DNA of 64,000 nt from positions 181,923 to 245,922 of the forward strand of contig JANFAH010000073.1 in the NCBI GenBank assembly GCA_024663395.1, given 5' to 3'. The stretch comes from Pisolithus tinctorius (Eukaryota; Basidiomycota; Agaricomycetes; Boletales; Pisolithaceae). Positions 32,538 through 44,051 of the stretch are shown here, one piece after another (position 1 is the stretch's first letter; each line of letters begins with the position of its first letter). The translations under genes and the position numbers were made by a program. The notes under the pieces were generated by a model. It had not been told where the DNA came from. It did not search any database and worked only from the letters and a program-made list of their open reading frames with translations.

Positions 32538-33574
32538 CTACCATTTTCGCTGTCGCAGTGCTCTTTTTTGACGCAGAGTATTTCTGCCCGCCGCGCCTCT
32601 AACGTCCTGTAGCTCGCCGAATTTCTTCTTGGCATACCGTCGAGCCTCAGCGTCATCCACCAACTCATCCACCAATGTGCGCTTCCTCTCTGCCCTCCGG
32701 AGGTTGTCTGAGCTTGCGGTCCCAAATGGTGTCGTAGTAGTCACGATGGTGCCGATCTTTGGCACATTCTCAGGGGTGTCATCGACTGTTAGTTATGCGC
32801 AAACACTTACTGCGAAATGTTTCGGCAAGCCCTTGATACCCTTGCCTTCACCCTCATCCTTGCGGTAGAAACGCTTAGGATCAAGCTGATTCCGTAGCCT
32901 GAGGGCTTCGACTTCACGATACAGCCGTGGCAAGTCCGCCTCTGCGGGTGCTGGTAAACCAAACCAATCAGGTCCCGCCGTCTTCTGTTTTGCCTAAAGG
33001 TACATGTATGTATAAACAGATGTTCGTTCGTGAAAGAGACCGCATCACGTACAGCTTTCATTTGTCGTTTTGTGAGTCCCACAGGTTTTGGTTCCGGAGG
33101 GGGTGCAGGCACGGCGGCAGCAGCACTTGCCGCTTCGGTTTGCGCAACGTCCGGGTCGCGCACCGTCGAAGGTGCTTCATGCCGACCTTCCCCAAATTCG
33201 AAGTATGCAGGGGGCAATTTTCCAGGATCTAACGGTGGTAAAGGCCTGTGGACTGTAGATGAAGCATGTCACACGCGGAGGACTGGTGCCTTGAGCACGT
33301 ACCGCTGCTCCTCCTCTCCCTGAATTTTAATGACGTCCTGTTCATGCCACTTCTCTTCCTGCAACATTTTGGCCAACCTTGCCTCCTCGCGCGCATTTTG
33401 TTTCGCCTTCTCTAGTAGTGAATTTAGATATTCTTGAGTAATTTCCTCTGGTTCAGATTCCGAGTCGGTGTCAGATACCGCGCTTGATGTCTCTGAATCC
33501 TCGTCGCTGTGGTCAACACGAACTCCTATAGGGTCCTCCGTCGCCCTTTGCTTGCCTTTGTCGATTATGGCCAT
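32538..33574 (-). CDS. FCF2: rRNA-processing protein Fcf2 (DTDST/TdT-interacting factor 2 family)
   Basis: Nucleolar protein of the small-subunit processome, needed for early pre-rRNA cleavages toward 18S rRNA. Start ATG at 33572-33574 (MAIIDKGKQRATEDP). An acidic Ser/Glu-rich N-terminus is followed by a helical stretch LLEKAKQNAREEARLAKMLQ and an Ala/Pro-rich linker ending GLTKRQMKA. The Fcf2 core crosses introns: KTAGPDWFGLPAPAEADLPR, LYREVEALRLRNQLDPKRFY, RKDEGEGKGIKGLPKHFAIG. The basic C-terminus reads LVDDAEARRYAKKKFGE and ends LRQKRALRQRKW, stop 32538-32540. The WFGLPAP...LRNQLDPKRFY...PKHF pattern is diagnostic. It is head-to-head with SAS10, another processome factor, and tail-to-tail with uL22. 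Confidence 0.94.
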
Positions 33575-33686
33575 ACGTCCGTGTGACCTGCTTGCAGTCG
33601 ACCTGCCAGAATGACCACTGTTTACGTAATCTATAAGAAAACTTGCAAAACGTTCCCCTGAGGCACTGACTTACGACTGACTGACC
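33575..33686. promoter_or_regulatory. 112-base bidirectional promoter between FCF2 and SAS10
   Basis: Only 112 bases separate the start codons of two divergent small-subunit processome genes, so both 5' leaders and promoters are packed here. An A-rich tract (ATAAGAAAACTTGCAAAA, near 33632-33649) is the most visible feature. Shared control is likely but inferred. Confidence 0.6.
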
Positions 33687-36149
33687 ATGGGACGTCGACG
33701 ACCGTCCAGCAAGTCAAAGGCAGGTGCAAAACCACGACCCGTGGACAGGAAAGACAGCAAAATAAAACGATGGAACAAACGCTCCGACGTTGAACTTGAC
33801 GAGGAGGACCAGTGTACGTTTCCTATCTTGCCTGGCAATGCATATCTCATTCTGCCGCACCGGCGTCATCATAATCCTCACTTTTTCCCCCCATACACGT
33901 GTGGTAACTAGTCCATGAGTCAAGAGATAAAATTACGCTGAACGAAGGAAGTGAAGGGGATGAGGATGATTTTGGAGAGGAAGAAGTATTTGCACTGCAC
34001 GGCATTTCAGACGACGATGAAGATGAAGATGGTGGAGAGGCAGACGGTTTAGAAGATGATTCCGACGTAGAAATGGAGGATGAAAAGGTTCCCCCAAAGA
34101 AGCAAAAGTCGTCAAAGTCCAAGTCCAAGAAGGCAAAAAAGGACACTTCCCCGTCACCAGTGGAGGAAGAGGAGGAGGAGGAGACGTGGGGTCACGGAAA
34201 ACGCGCTTATTACTCGTCGAATGCCGCAGAAATAGGTTCGGATGACGAGGAAGCGCAGGAAATGGAGGAACAGGAGGCACGGAGGTTGCAAACCAAGGCA
34301 CGCGAGGGACTTGCAGACGAGGACTTTGGTCTTGGAGAGGTCATTGAGGGAGACGTCCAGCCAGAGGAAACAGGGTACTTTCCATTTGTCTCATTATCAC
34401 GATTCTCTCACAGATTACTGGCAGGGATGGACTAGACGTGGGAGCTCCTATTATCGAAGATGTCCCAAAAGACAAGCAATCATTGCTCCGTTTCCTTGAA
34501 CGGGAAAACCCAGAAACCCTCGCACTCGCACGGGACTGGGACGACACTGCACAGAGCCTTACAGAGACAAAAGCCCGCATAGAAACGTGAGTACTCGTTC
34601 CATCTGCATATCCAGAATTCTAAAGATGACTAGCCTGAAAAGTCCCGAAGCCAACGCAATGGAACTCGGGTTGCAGCACATGTATTACCGTAGGTCCTCC
34701 GCAGTCGCATTCCTATTCACCGTTTTTCACATTAAATACAGAAACATTGCTAACATACATGACGACACTCGCGTTCTACTTGCACATGCGCGCGTCGGAG
34801 AAGTACGCTTCACGGCCACAACTTTTGCGAACCCATCCCATTCTCAAGCGCCTACTCACGCTCAAGCAGTCAATTAACATGCTCGAGAATATTGGCGTCC
34901 ATCAGAACATGACAGACGAGGATGACGAAGAGGACGAGATGGACGACCTTGAGCTTGGGCTTGAGCTTGAGGCTGAGGCTGAGGAGGGTAAAGGCGAGAC
35001 ACTATGGGATCGCATCATGAAGCGAGGATTGGAATCGGATGAGCTCGCCGAACTCATAAAAGATGCGGAAATGTCTTCACCACCGCCCTCCCCACCCAAG
35101 CGCAGCGTATCGAAAAAGACTTCCAGGTCTTCTGCCGCCAAGGAGGAAGCTTCCGTCCCGTCATCCTCGTCCTCCGTCGACGGAAAGCCGCCAAAGAAAA
35201 AACGCAAAACTGCCGTGAACGGACCCTCCGTACCCGTCTTCGATCTCGTCGAGCCCGACTTCACGCCTGCCAAGAAATCCAAATCCAAAAACAAGGGTGC
35301 TGCGATTCCCGTCGATACCTCCGATACCGTCGTCGATCCCTATGGCGAAGTTACCGCTCTCTCTCACGCCGATGCGCACGACAAACAAGCACGCAAGAAA
35401 TCTCTGCGGTTCCACGTATCGCGTATCGAATCTTCCAGCGCTCGTCGGCAAAACGCGCGCACCAACGCTCTGGGCGGTGACGACGACATTCCGTATCGGG
35501 AACGCAAAAAAGCACGTGAGACCAAGCTGGAAAAGGAGAGACAAAAGGACAAGAAACTCGGCACGGGTGGGGACGATTTGGATGATGTCGACCCTGAACT
35601 CGGGAGCCCTAATGGGGCTCCTTCTGATATTACTTCTGCTATGAGCCACAAATCAAAGAAGCGAAGGCGCGGAATGGAAGGTGGCGACGATGGCGTTCAG
35701 GAGAGTCATCATGATGATGGCTTGGGGTATTATGATCTTGTCAAATCGGCTGTTGCCAACAAGAAGGCGAAAAAGAAAGCCGATTATGAAGCTGCGGTCG
35801 CCGCGTCCAGGTACGATGAATTTTTCTGTTTTTGTTTTTTTTAATCGATTCTCCGCCATCGGACGAGAATTTCTGATTATGACGTTTACACAGGCCAGAA
35901 CTCGAAGACGACAAATCGTCAGGTCCCAGGTCGATATCTCGCGCTATCTTAAAGAACAAGGGACTCACTCCCAATCGGCCCAAGAGCGTCCGGAATCCGC
36001 GCGTCAAGAAACGACAAAAATATGAAAAAGCGAAGAAAAAGGTGTCCTCACAGAGAGCTGTTTACAAAGGTGGTATTGGGGATATATCCAAGTACGAGGG
36101 CGAGAAGTCGGGTATTTCCAAGGTTGTTAAGAGCGTTGCATTGGGATAA
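33687..36149 (+). CDS. Sas10/Utp3 small-subunit processome protein
   Basis: Nucleolar U3 snoRNP/SSU-processome component needed for 18S rRNA maturation. Start MGRRRPSSKSKAGAKPRP; an intron after DEEDQ joins to HESRDKITLNEGS. Acidic tracts and KKQKSSKSKSKKAKK follow, then the motif ETWGHGKRAYYSSNAAEIGS. The Sas10/Utp3/C1D helical region reads DKQSLLRFLERENPETLALA, AMELGLQHMYY, and after an intron TLLTYMTTLAFYLHMRASEK plus HPILKRLLTLKQSINMLE. The C-terminal Sas10 domain lies in the last exon (from about 35894): ISRAILKNKGLTPNRPKS, VRNPRVKKRQKYEKAKKKVS, SQRAVYKGGIGDISKYEGEK, SGISKVVKSVALG, stop 36147-36149. Domain order and basic tail match the family. Neighbour FCF2 supports the role. Confidence 0.95.
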
Positions 36150-36552
36150 CGGTAGAAACGGAACACCATCCGAATTACGTCTTCTACTGGAAACGGACCT
36201 CCGTCACGTAATGTACCTTGCAGAGCAGTGAGAACAATTTACAACAAAGTAAAAGAGGGTACAGTGAACATAACAAGTTGCGAAGCGGTAACGGGGCGTA
36301 CAATAGCACTGTGGACGGAAAAGCACTGCCAGTAGCAGGGTATCATAGGGAGTGTTCGTGAGAAGAACGAAAGGGAAATACATCCGGATAATAATATGTA
36401 CCGTAGGAGGTTAGTGTATCGCAACAAACAAAAGTGAAGAAAATAATGCTGCATGAGATGAAGAACTGAAAACTGCAGAAATCCAATCAATCAGTACACC
36501 GGTTTTACATTAACCATAGCTGTGCGCGCACCTTGCATAGTAAACAATGAAA
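36150..36552. other. Convergent intergenic region
   Basis: About 400 AT-rich bases between the 3' ends of SAS10 (+) and the Zn2Cys6 regulator (-). It should hold both transcript ends. No gene-like feature is seen. Confidence 0.45.
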
Positions 36553-39500
36553 CTAACGCGCACCGCTCCCGAGATGGTGGTGTCCATTTGGTTTCAAATC
36601 AGAATGCACACGGTGTGGTGACGCGCGCGGAACCACACTAGCCATACGCTGGAGATTCGGACCGTCGATTGCCGCTTGCTTGTAAGTGCGCTCGATTTGG
36701 TCAGCCTGGTCCCACGTCTCTTCATAGGCGTAGCTATATTGACGCAGACCCTCGATACAGTTCTGCGCCTCTGGACGTCCCAGCCGAGCAAGAAGCATAC
36801 CAGCTCGGATGATACTGACGTGCATGACGGCAGTATCCAGTTTCTGCGAAGCTTGTCAGATTGAGAAGTGACCCACGGGTGTGATGTGACGCACTAGATA
36901 CCCGTTGGCGGTCAAAACGCCCGCCTATCTACATGTTAGCAGCGAGATACTGCCAGAGAACGGATGAACGCACCAGCGCAGAAACCCGTAACGATGCCTG
37001 TAGTGCCTCCTCATATATCTTCTGCTTCACACTTTCGACCCGACTGCTCACGCCTGGAGAAACGGGTTCGTGCTCTTGTACATCATGCTCGTCCAAAGCA
37101 TTGAACAAAAGAATCCACATGACGTGGTACTGCGCATCGCTCGCGCCTACCGTTGCCGTCCACACACGTCAGCCCGAAAACACGGACATGTAATGAAACT
37201 ACGCACAAGCGGAGACCGCAGTGAGAAAGTCCCACCCAGATACCAAACTTGCGGGAACGCCGACTTTGGAAAGGTGCTTATCTCTCCACGTGACAAGATC
37301 ACTCAAGTCCTGCTCGACCACTTCAAGAGGTATACCCTCAGCGTCTGTCTGCGGCCGCCACAGCTGCCGAGCGATCTGACGCGATATTCGTGCCAACGCA
37401 TGTGCGGCAGCGTAGTACCCCTTATGAAAAAATGAGAGGGTAGCAAAACTACGGAATCAGGAAACTTGCTAACCAAAAACTGACAAGAGCATCATTAATT
37501 TAAAGGGCCCCGACCAATACAAAACCAAACGCCGCACCTCAAGCTGTTCACGACTAGATGACTTCGATGAGTCAGAACCGCCGTCTGGCGTTGCGGTATA
37601 AAAATCGATATCGTAGTCGTCGTCGTCACTGGATGCCGGTAGCAGTGGCGTTAAATGATTAACATTTCTGGCCCATTTGATCCGCTCAGGACTTACAGCA
37701 TAGGTTTTCGGCGGTAATAAAGGGCTGAGAAAGCGTCGCACAAGCAGGCCATCCACCAAGCAAATATAATCTTGCCGCGGGTGTCTCGGTCCTTGTATTC
37801 AATCATAGTTGACTTGTGGTTGATCTAAAAATGTATAAATGCGGATATGAGTGTATCGCCCCAAGCGACTGATCTGAGTGATGACAGACCCCGAGCCCCA
37901 AGAGATTTCGGATTGCGCAGTTTAACCAGAAGCCATGAAAACCTGCAATCGGCACCAACAGTTAATCGCGGTGTTAAGAACGTGTGACGGCGCACATGTA
38001 CCAGGTTCTGCAGTCGGATCCTCTAAATAAAGAGCACGTTGGGTCATCATCGGCCGAGAAGGAGGGTGCAGCCAACGAGATACTCACGACATTGTAATGG
38101 TTCGATCAAGAGCGAAATGACCACGTGGTCCTCATGAGGAATGCGATGGACTTTCGTGGACTCGGCGAGTTCTCTACATCGATCTATCAACGCCTTGGCA
38201 AGGAGACTCTGACCCTTGTTCTGATTCCTGTCCGCTGCCAAAAGGGGATGTTCAGAAAACTTGGCGCCCCAAGCCAGAACGGTGGCGATGAGAGCGGGGT
38301 GCAGAGGGTCTTCCTGTTTGTTGGTCAGGATGAGACGCGGGCTGCCGGTGTGGAAATTGAGCCGAGAGCGGAACTGAGTAGGGTCGAGGAGAGGAAGACG
38401 TGTATGGACGATTTGGAAGTAGACCTCGACCAGATCTAGCGCAAACCTGTCAGAGTCAGGAGGGGCGTCAGCGTCGTCTGCAAAGGGGAGCCGCGTTATC
38501 AACAAGAAGGGAAATACGATAATAATATAAAAATAATATTAAACTTGCTCGATAAGACAAATGAAAAAGGCAGTGAAGAGGGAATGCAAACAGGGGTGCG
38601 TAGCGCGAGTAAAGAAGACCCCGGATTTGGTATAGGCGTTAACAGAAGTGCATGGTCACGACTTGGATGATGGTTTATATAATCACGGACGACTAGAACG
38701 CAATGCACGCACTCTGCTCTGAAGGCTTCGTCCTCAAGCTTGATGGCTTGGTCGCCCCAAGCGGCATATGCAGAGGAACGTGACCTTTGTGGACTAAACG
38801 TGAAGATGGGTTCGCTATGAAAACGGTTAAGACAGAGGGGAATGTGGAAATAAGGCAGACGGACAGGGTGCCGTAGTCAGGTGGGGCAAAGAGGTGATAT
38901 AATAAATTTGGGGTGCTGGTCTGGAAGAGGTGTGCCGCATGATTACTGATGCGGGGTCCCCACGGGATACTCCACGTCGACTTGGACCACGGGAATATAC
39001 CGTTTTCGACGGGGGAATGGCTAAGTTGGACACGTTCAGGGTCTACAAAACGGGTCAATTGAATGGCGTACCCAGGAGAAGCGGAAGAATTACTACAGAG
39101 TGGATGGACGGGTGTGTGCGTGTATATATTGGAAAGGGACGCCTAGCATGAGCGACGGCACGAGGTAAACCGTGAACGCACTGTCGTACCTTGAGCTAGT
39201 CGAAAGACCTCTTGGTCTGCGAGCTGCGCCGTTGCGCTTCTTCTCGCTGGTTGCCTGCTGGACGTAATGCCTATGGAATGGACAGATGCGGGATATATCG
39301 TGGGAGAGAGAAGCGGAAATACGAACGTGCACGGATAATTCTTTGACATACAATGCTGATTACAAGAAATGAGACGAAAGTAGAGTAAGAATGGAAGCGA
39401 CTGACTTGACACTAGCAAGGAGAAGCTGAGAATTTGGAGGCGGCACAGACGGAGACCCAGTTACACACCTTGTCCTGGCCGGGCAGCTTGCAGCACTTGA

Positions 39501-39753
39501 CCTTTCTAGCTCTGCTGGGGGTCAAGGGGACAGACGACGGGGCGAGTAGATTAAGACCGACCTGCAGGCATCACAGGCAATGTTTTGTTTCCTGGGGGGA
39601 GGAAGGGACTTTGCGAGCTCATGGATCTGGTTCTGCAAGGACGGGGTTGGCAGGACGAGTCCTGGGTCGGGTGGGCAGGTGAGAGACAGTCGCAGAGATC
39701 TGATCACACTATGGTCGGTTACCTGGTTGCGAGAACGAGTGGGACGAGTCCAT
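36553..39753 (-). CDS. Zn2Cys6 fungal transcription factor with Fungal_trans domain
   Basis: Nuclear DNA-binding regulator. A likely start ATG at 39751-39753 gives MDSSHSFSQPG. The zinc cluster is split by introns: KQNIACDACR (39561-39590), ARKVKCCKLPGQDK (about 39470-39510) and HCMSKNYPCT (39326-39356), followed by HYVQQATSEKKRNGAARRPR. The expected fifth cysteine falls at an exon end and the spacing there is unclear. The middle homology domain begins FALDLVEVYFQIVHTRLPLL and DPTQFRSRLNF, with HPALIATVLAWGAKFSEHPL and, after introns, GFHGFWLNCAIRNLLGLGVC. The C-terminus VSIIRAGMLLARLGRPEAQN and GLRQYSYAYEETWDQ is typical of basidiomycete members. Stop 36553-36555. The regulated pathway is unknown; no enzyme cluster adjoins it. 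Confidence 0.85.
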
Positions 39754-39963
39754 GGCTTGTTCACAGAGGGTGGTGGTGGTGGTGGTGGTGGTGATCTGTG
39801 CTGGAGTGTGCTTCCATTGAGTTCGCCTTATAAGATCAGCGTCTGTGCGCCATCGGATTTTCCAGTCAGAGTTTGACAGCATAGACACACCCGGCGGAGT
39901 TTCAACTCGGCCATATTGAGTCGTCATTTCGGCACCGCACCCATAATTTTGCAAACTCAAACG
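39754..39963. promoter_or_regulatory. Divergent promoter of the Zn2Cys6 gene and TOM22, with (GGT)n tract
   Basis: The 210 bases between the two start codons include a GGT trinucleotide tract at 39769-39793, about 8 units, lying in the presumed 5' leader of the regulator (CAC repeats on its sense strand). The remainder is unremarkable. Confidence 0.55.
39769..39793. repeat. (GGT)n microsatellite
   Basis: About eight uninterrupted GGT units. Such tracts vary in length between strains; this one sits close to the presumed start of the Zn2Cys6 gene and could influence its expression. Confidence 0.85.
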
Positions 39964-40481
39964 ATGGTCAAAGTCGAAATCGTCGAAGACAAGGAGGGCC
40001 ACGCCTCCCCCTACGCGTCCCCGTCGTCGTCGCGCACGTCCTCGACGGAGTCTCTGTCGTCCATATCCTCAGAGCTCTCTGCAGACGAGTCCTTCTATGA
40101 CCGTCTCACCGCCCTCGTCGACATCATACCCCCCACAACCAGACACAACATCGCCTCAAAGGCCTCCAAAACTGTTTCGTTCGTAAAAAATACAGGCAAG
40201 GTGCTCGGGAACGTCGTCTGGATCGTCACCACCTCCGCACTCCTCGTCGGACTGCCCCTCGCCCTCTCCCTCGAAGACGAGGCAAAGATTGTCGCCCAGG
40301 AGAAAGAAATCATGGCCCAGCAGCAGGGCGCACAACACGTTCGTCCATTTCCATTCCCCCAACTACAAATTCCCCGTAACTTGACACCCTTCCTCAGATG
40401 ATGGCCGGATCATCCTATCCACCACCCCCAGGGTCCACCCAGCAGTCTGGTCAAAAAGCGGTTGTCCCCCCTGGATTTTAA
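39964..40481 (+). CDS. Mitochondrial import receptor subunit Tom22
   Basis: Central receptor of the TOM complex in the mitochondrial outer membrane, receiving presequence proteins from Tom20. Two exons, 39964-40338 and 40398-40481. The N-terminal cytosolic part is acidic and Ser-rich (MVKVEIVEDKEGH, SSISSELSADESFYDRLTAL), as in fungal Tom22. The single membrane anchor with conserved flank is TGKVLGNVVWIVTTSALLVG followed by LPLALSLEDEAK. The intermembrane-space tail has QEKEIMAQQQG and ends QKAVVPPGF, stop 40479-40481. The proline in the membrane segment (GLPLAL) matches the family. Length of about 150 residues is normal for fungi. Confidence 0.92.
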
Positions 40482-40948
40482 GTCCATAAAGTAGAGCTTT
40501 TCATGTCCTTGTGACCGCTTCCACTCCGCTCATCCACACTCTCACGCTAAGCTGCCCTGTTCCTTTTCCCCCCCTCCCCTCACCGCTCCGTCAGCCACCA
40601 CCCACCGCTCCGCAATAGTCGATGGGTCATTCATCTTCGCACACATGTCTTATCTCATCACGCGCTATAGTAATAATTAAAACCTTCCGCTTGCACCCCG
40701 TGGTTTTCATTTGCCACATCCTGAGCGGGTTTTGAACGTTCCATGTCCCCCTCCCCCTTTGGGAGTAGAATTCATCTCCCAAGTCCTATCTAGCCTTGGT
40801 CCAATTCCATATAATAACAAACAAGTCGCCAACATCTACTGACAGGCATAAACAAGTACCCATCAACGTGGTATCGCTCTCTGATGACATATCAACACAT
40901 CATCTCCACATGTTCAACACGCGACCGCACCCATCGGAGATGACTCAC
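40482..40948. other. Convergent intergenic region
   Basis: C- and T-rich 3' flank of TOM22 facing the 3' end of the complex I subunit gene. No open frame with recognisable features. Confidence 0.45.
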
Positions 40949-42506
40949 CTAAGTTGGCCGCGCGGGGAATAGTACCGGGCGAGGGTAATCTTTTCTGTAT
41001 CATCAAACAATTCCAATTGGCATGTCAGACCACAAAAAAAGAACACAGGACGAATCCCCGTCAACAAAATATACGTACGCGAGTCGATATCTTCGAAGGT
41101 AGGTGATAGCGTGATTCTCCACCTCGTCAGGACACACGCCAACCACGTTCCAATCGCCCGGAACATTCGCGTCATCGATGAACCTCCTCTCCACTTCATC
41201 GGGGTTGATGAGCGGCCACCATGCCATTTGTGCTGCCCTGGCAACCGCTAACGCGATCGGCTTCGGAACAACAGGCGCACGCGAAGGTGCTCGGTACGTC
41301 ACGGACGCGACAAGCTCCAACAAATACTCGTAAGTCAGCGTACTCGGCCCAGGTAGTGACACTGTGCGCGTGAGTTGCGAAGTCGACATCAGATTCGCCA
41401 ACGCTTGTGCGACATCAATAACCTACAAATAACATCCAAAATGGTTTCATTATCAAGCTTGACTGACAAATGAAGTCAACTCTTACGTGTACCGGTCTTA
41501 TTTTCGTCTCTCCGAAGTTCAGCTTCCACCAAATGGGCCAGGCTACGGACAAGGTTTAGAACCCGGGACGCGCGCACCGAGTCATGGGACACTCACTAGC
41601 CATATTGTTCAACAGCTTGTCCTCGTAGCCGAACATGGTCGCTGGCCTGACTACGGTGGCGTTGGGGAAGACACTTCTCACCCGTTCTTCGCCCTCTGCT
41701 TTAGTGCGATAGTATTCAGAAGTTGACGTTGCAGAAGCATTCAAGTGGGAAACATGAACAAGGCGCTGGACGCCATGATCGGCGGCAACCTTCGCTATTC
41801 TCTCCGCACCAGTCACATGGACATCCGCGAACTTAAAGTTCCTGTGATCCGAACAAGATGAAACGGTTCCATGGGTGACTTGACAACCAAGAAGATGAAG
41901 AGAAAACATTACTTTGTCTCATAATCACGTCCGACAAGGTTGTAGACGATGTCAGAATGCCTAAGGCACTCCGCTATCTGCCCTTCATTCCGGATATCCC
42001 ATTCCTACAGATAGAGAGGGGGAGAGGCATAACAAACAAACAAATTAGTGGACCTCCCATTAGCAAAATGAGTTGGTACCATGGAGACAATCTGTCCCAA
42101 ATCACCCATCGGCTTTAAGTGCCGCTTTTCGTCCTCATCACGATATGGAACGATGACTTGGGTACCCATCCGTGCTGTCACAAGAGGAAGGGCGTAAGTG
42201 AGTCAGACGAATTGGGGGGCATAGTTGCTGATTGCGGCGCACCGAGCTTGGACACAAGGTATCTTCCGAGAAAACCGGTGCAGCCAAAGACTGTGACGAC
42301 ATGGCCACTCACGGCGCTGTAGCCAGGAGGACCGTATGAGATGACTGGTTTTTGACCAGGTAGAGTAACGAGGTCATGCAGAGCACGCTACGGAAAGACA
42401 ACCTGCTGAGAAGGAATTGTCATACACGAAACACCAGTTCGACACCTACCTTGCTCTGGACGACGGCCGAACGCTGGACGCGCAACAGCTGAGGTTTGGC
42501 CAACAT
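40949..42506 (-). CDS. Complex I 39/40-kDa accessory subunit (NDUFA9/NUO-40, atypical SDR)
   Basis: Nuclear-encoded accessory subunit of mitochondrial NADH:ubiquinone oxidoreductase, an NADPH-binding short-chain dehydrogenase-like fold. Start ATG at 42504-42506 gives a basic presequence, MLAKPQLLRVQRSAVVQSK, ending at a GTAGGT donor; the next exon starts RALHDLVTLPGQKPVIS. The Rossmann motif VTVFGCTGFLGRYLVSKL follows, then DLGQIVSMEWDIRNEGQIAE, CLRHSDIVYNLVGRDYETK and NFKFADVHVTGAERIAKVA. Next are LVHVSHLNASATSTSEYYRT and KAEGEERVRSVFPNATVVRP. Late parts have GETKIRPVHVIDVAQALANL and PDEVENHAITYLRRYR; the last splice gives KDYPRPVLFPARPT, stop 40949-40951. Domain order and presequence make the call secure. 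It is divergent from the UPF0390 gene. Confidence 0.94.
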
Positions 42507-42678
42507 CAAGCAACACAACCTTCGGTGATGCCAGAAACCGCCGACCCACACAGCCAGTCAAAGTTCCCACGGACACCGGAAAGTCCCGATTACCGTCGGC
42601 AATTTATTTGCCAAATTTGGTAATAGCCCGTATTGCCAGCCTTCCATCATCGTGCCTGCCTGGGGACACTAGGCAGAC
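42507..42678. promoter_or_regulatory. 172-base divergent promoter
   Basis: Shared upstream region of the complex I subunit (-) and UPF0390 (+) genes. No clear TATA box. Part of it reads open on the minus strand but lacks an ATG, so it is taken as leader sequence. Confidence 0.5.
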
Positions 42679-43163
42679 ATGGTACAAGGCAAGACGAAGG
42701 GGCTGCAAAGCAAAGCCTCGTCATCCAAAAAACCATCAAAAGCATCGCAACCAAAGAAAGGAAGGCGAGTACAACCACCCAAAAAACCAGCCCTTGTCAA
42801 AGAAGCAGCAGCCCGAAAGGTGAGCCCGAAGGATTTGGACATAACGATCGTAGTTGCTATCATCATCATCGTTAATGGACGTGCCGAATGTATTGAACGT
42901 CTCTCTGCGCAGGCCCTCACAGCCAAACACACTCGATCGATTGAACAGCAGATGGCTACTGCTGCATCTTCTGGAAAACTTACTATCATGAAAAGCACCG
43001 CTGCGGAACAACAACCGTATGTTTGTTTCCTTTTTCTTCTCCTCTTCCGTGTACACAGCTACACAAAACAAGCCTTACACGTTTTGGAATGTATCCGTTC
43101 TTGTTGTAATTTATATTTTGCCACAGGGATTCTTCCAAAGGATCCAAGAACGCGAAGCATTGA
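42679..43163 (+). CDS. UPF0390 / LYDG10-family small basic protein (DUF2462)
   Basis: Short lysine-rich, probably nucleolar or nuclear protein related to animal C19orf53 (Leydig cell tumour 10-kDa homologue); function poorly known. Three exons: 42679-42819, 42913-43016 and 43127-43163. It reads MVQGKTKGLQSKASSSKKPS, SQPKKGRRVQPPKKPALVK, then after splicing ALTAKHTRSIEQQMATAASS, GKLTIMKSTAAEQQP and DSSKGSKNAKH, stop 43161-43163. The start GKTKGLQ, the PPKK motif and the conserved INRSIEQ-like and GKLTIMK motifs identify the family. About 93 residues, normal. Splice sites are standard and phases match. Confidence 0.88.
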
Positions 43164-44051
43164 TCGCACTGCCTTTGCGTAATCGTTTCGTCCACACCAC
43201 AACATAAAGTTCATTCATTTCACCGATCCTGAGAGCAATCCCCTGGCAGATAGTCACCCGTTCGCTGACGTGGGTATTGTCCCGGATTAGCGTCATGCAG
43301 GGACTGCCCCTCGTGCTCTCAACCGACCCTACCACCGAACGGTCCGCTTGCCTGTCCAGAGAGAAGAAAAAAACCTTCATCCGGCAGCAGGCGGGCAGAT
43401 CCCCGCTTATCTATATCCTGATCTGTATCTACCCACGATCCACTCTATACCGAGCGTGGCAGGAAGAAGTCTTGCCCGTCTGTGTATCCTCCATGTAACC
43501 CTATGTTATTCGGGAGCACCTCACCCCGGGGGCCTGTGCTCAGAATGAATTAAAGTACTAAACGGATATGAGACAGCTGCGACTCGAGTGTGGGTTCGTA
43601 GGTAGTGCGTACACCGGTGGAAAGGAAGGTCCATGAGTGACGAGTGATGCTGTGTGCAGGTCACAAACAAAACGAACATGGGAACAACTATAGGATATCG
43701 GGCGATGATAAAATTGAGTGGTAGGTAGCAGCTACGTAGAAGGATTATCATGGGGGGAATGCAAAGAAAAAAAAAGTGAGGATCACGTCTCATGCTAATG
43801 TGATATTGGATGCTGGGATAGTGAAAGAAAAAAAAATGCGATCATCATGCAGGAGTGCGCGGATTGCATATGCAAGTGAGACGACGTAAAACAGACGTTA
43901 CCAGAGGAATCGTGGAAATGATACAGTAGGATCACGTGGAAACCTTTTTTTTTCGTGTGTTGTAAAAATCACTGCCGCTCGCAGAGGATGCTAACCAAAC
44001 CAAGTCTCGTGGGGGGACCAAGCGAAATATCCGATCGCGGTAAAGACGCCT
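43164..44051. other. Convergent intergenic region, about 890 bases
   Basis: Between the UPF0390 gene (+) and the CENP-B-type gene (-). Contains short A and T homopolymer runs (for example near 43766, 43827 and 43943) but no gene-like frame. Confidence 0.4.

Noticed and set aside
33933..34301. Open frames antisense to SAS10
   Set aside because: These mirror the acidic GA-rich coding strand of SAS10 and have no independent features.
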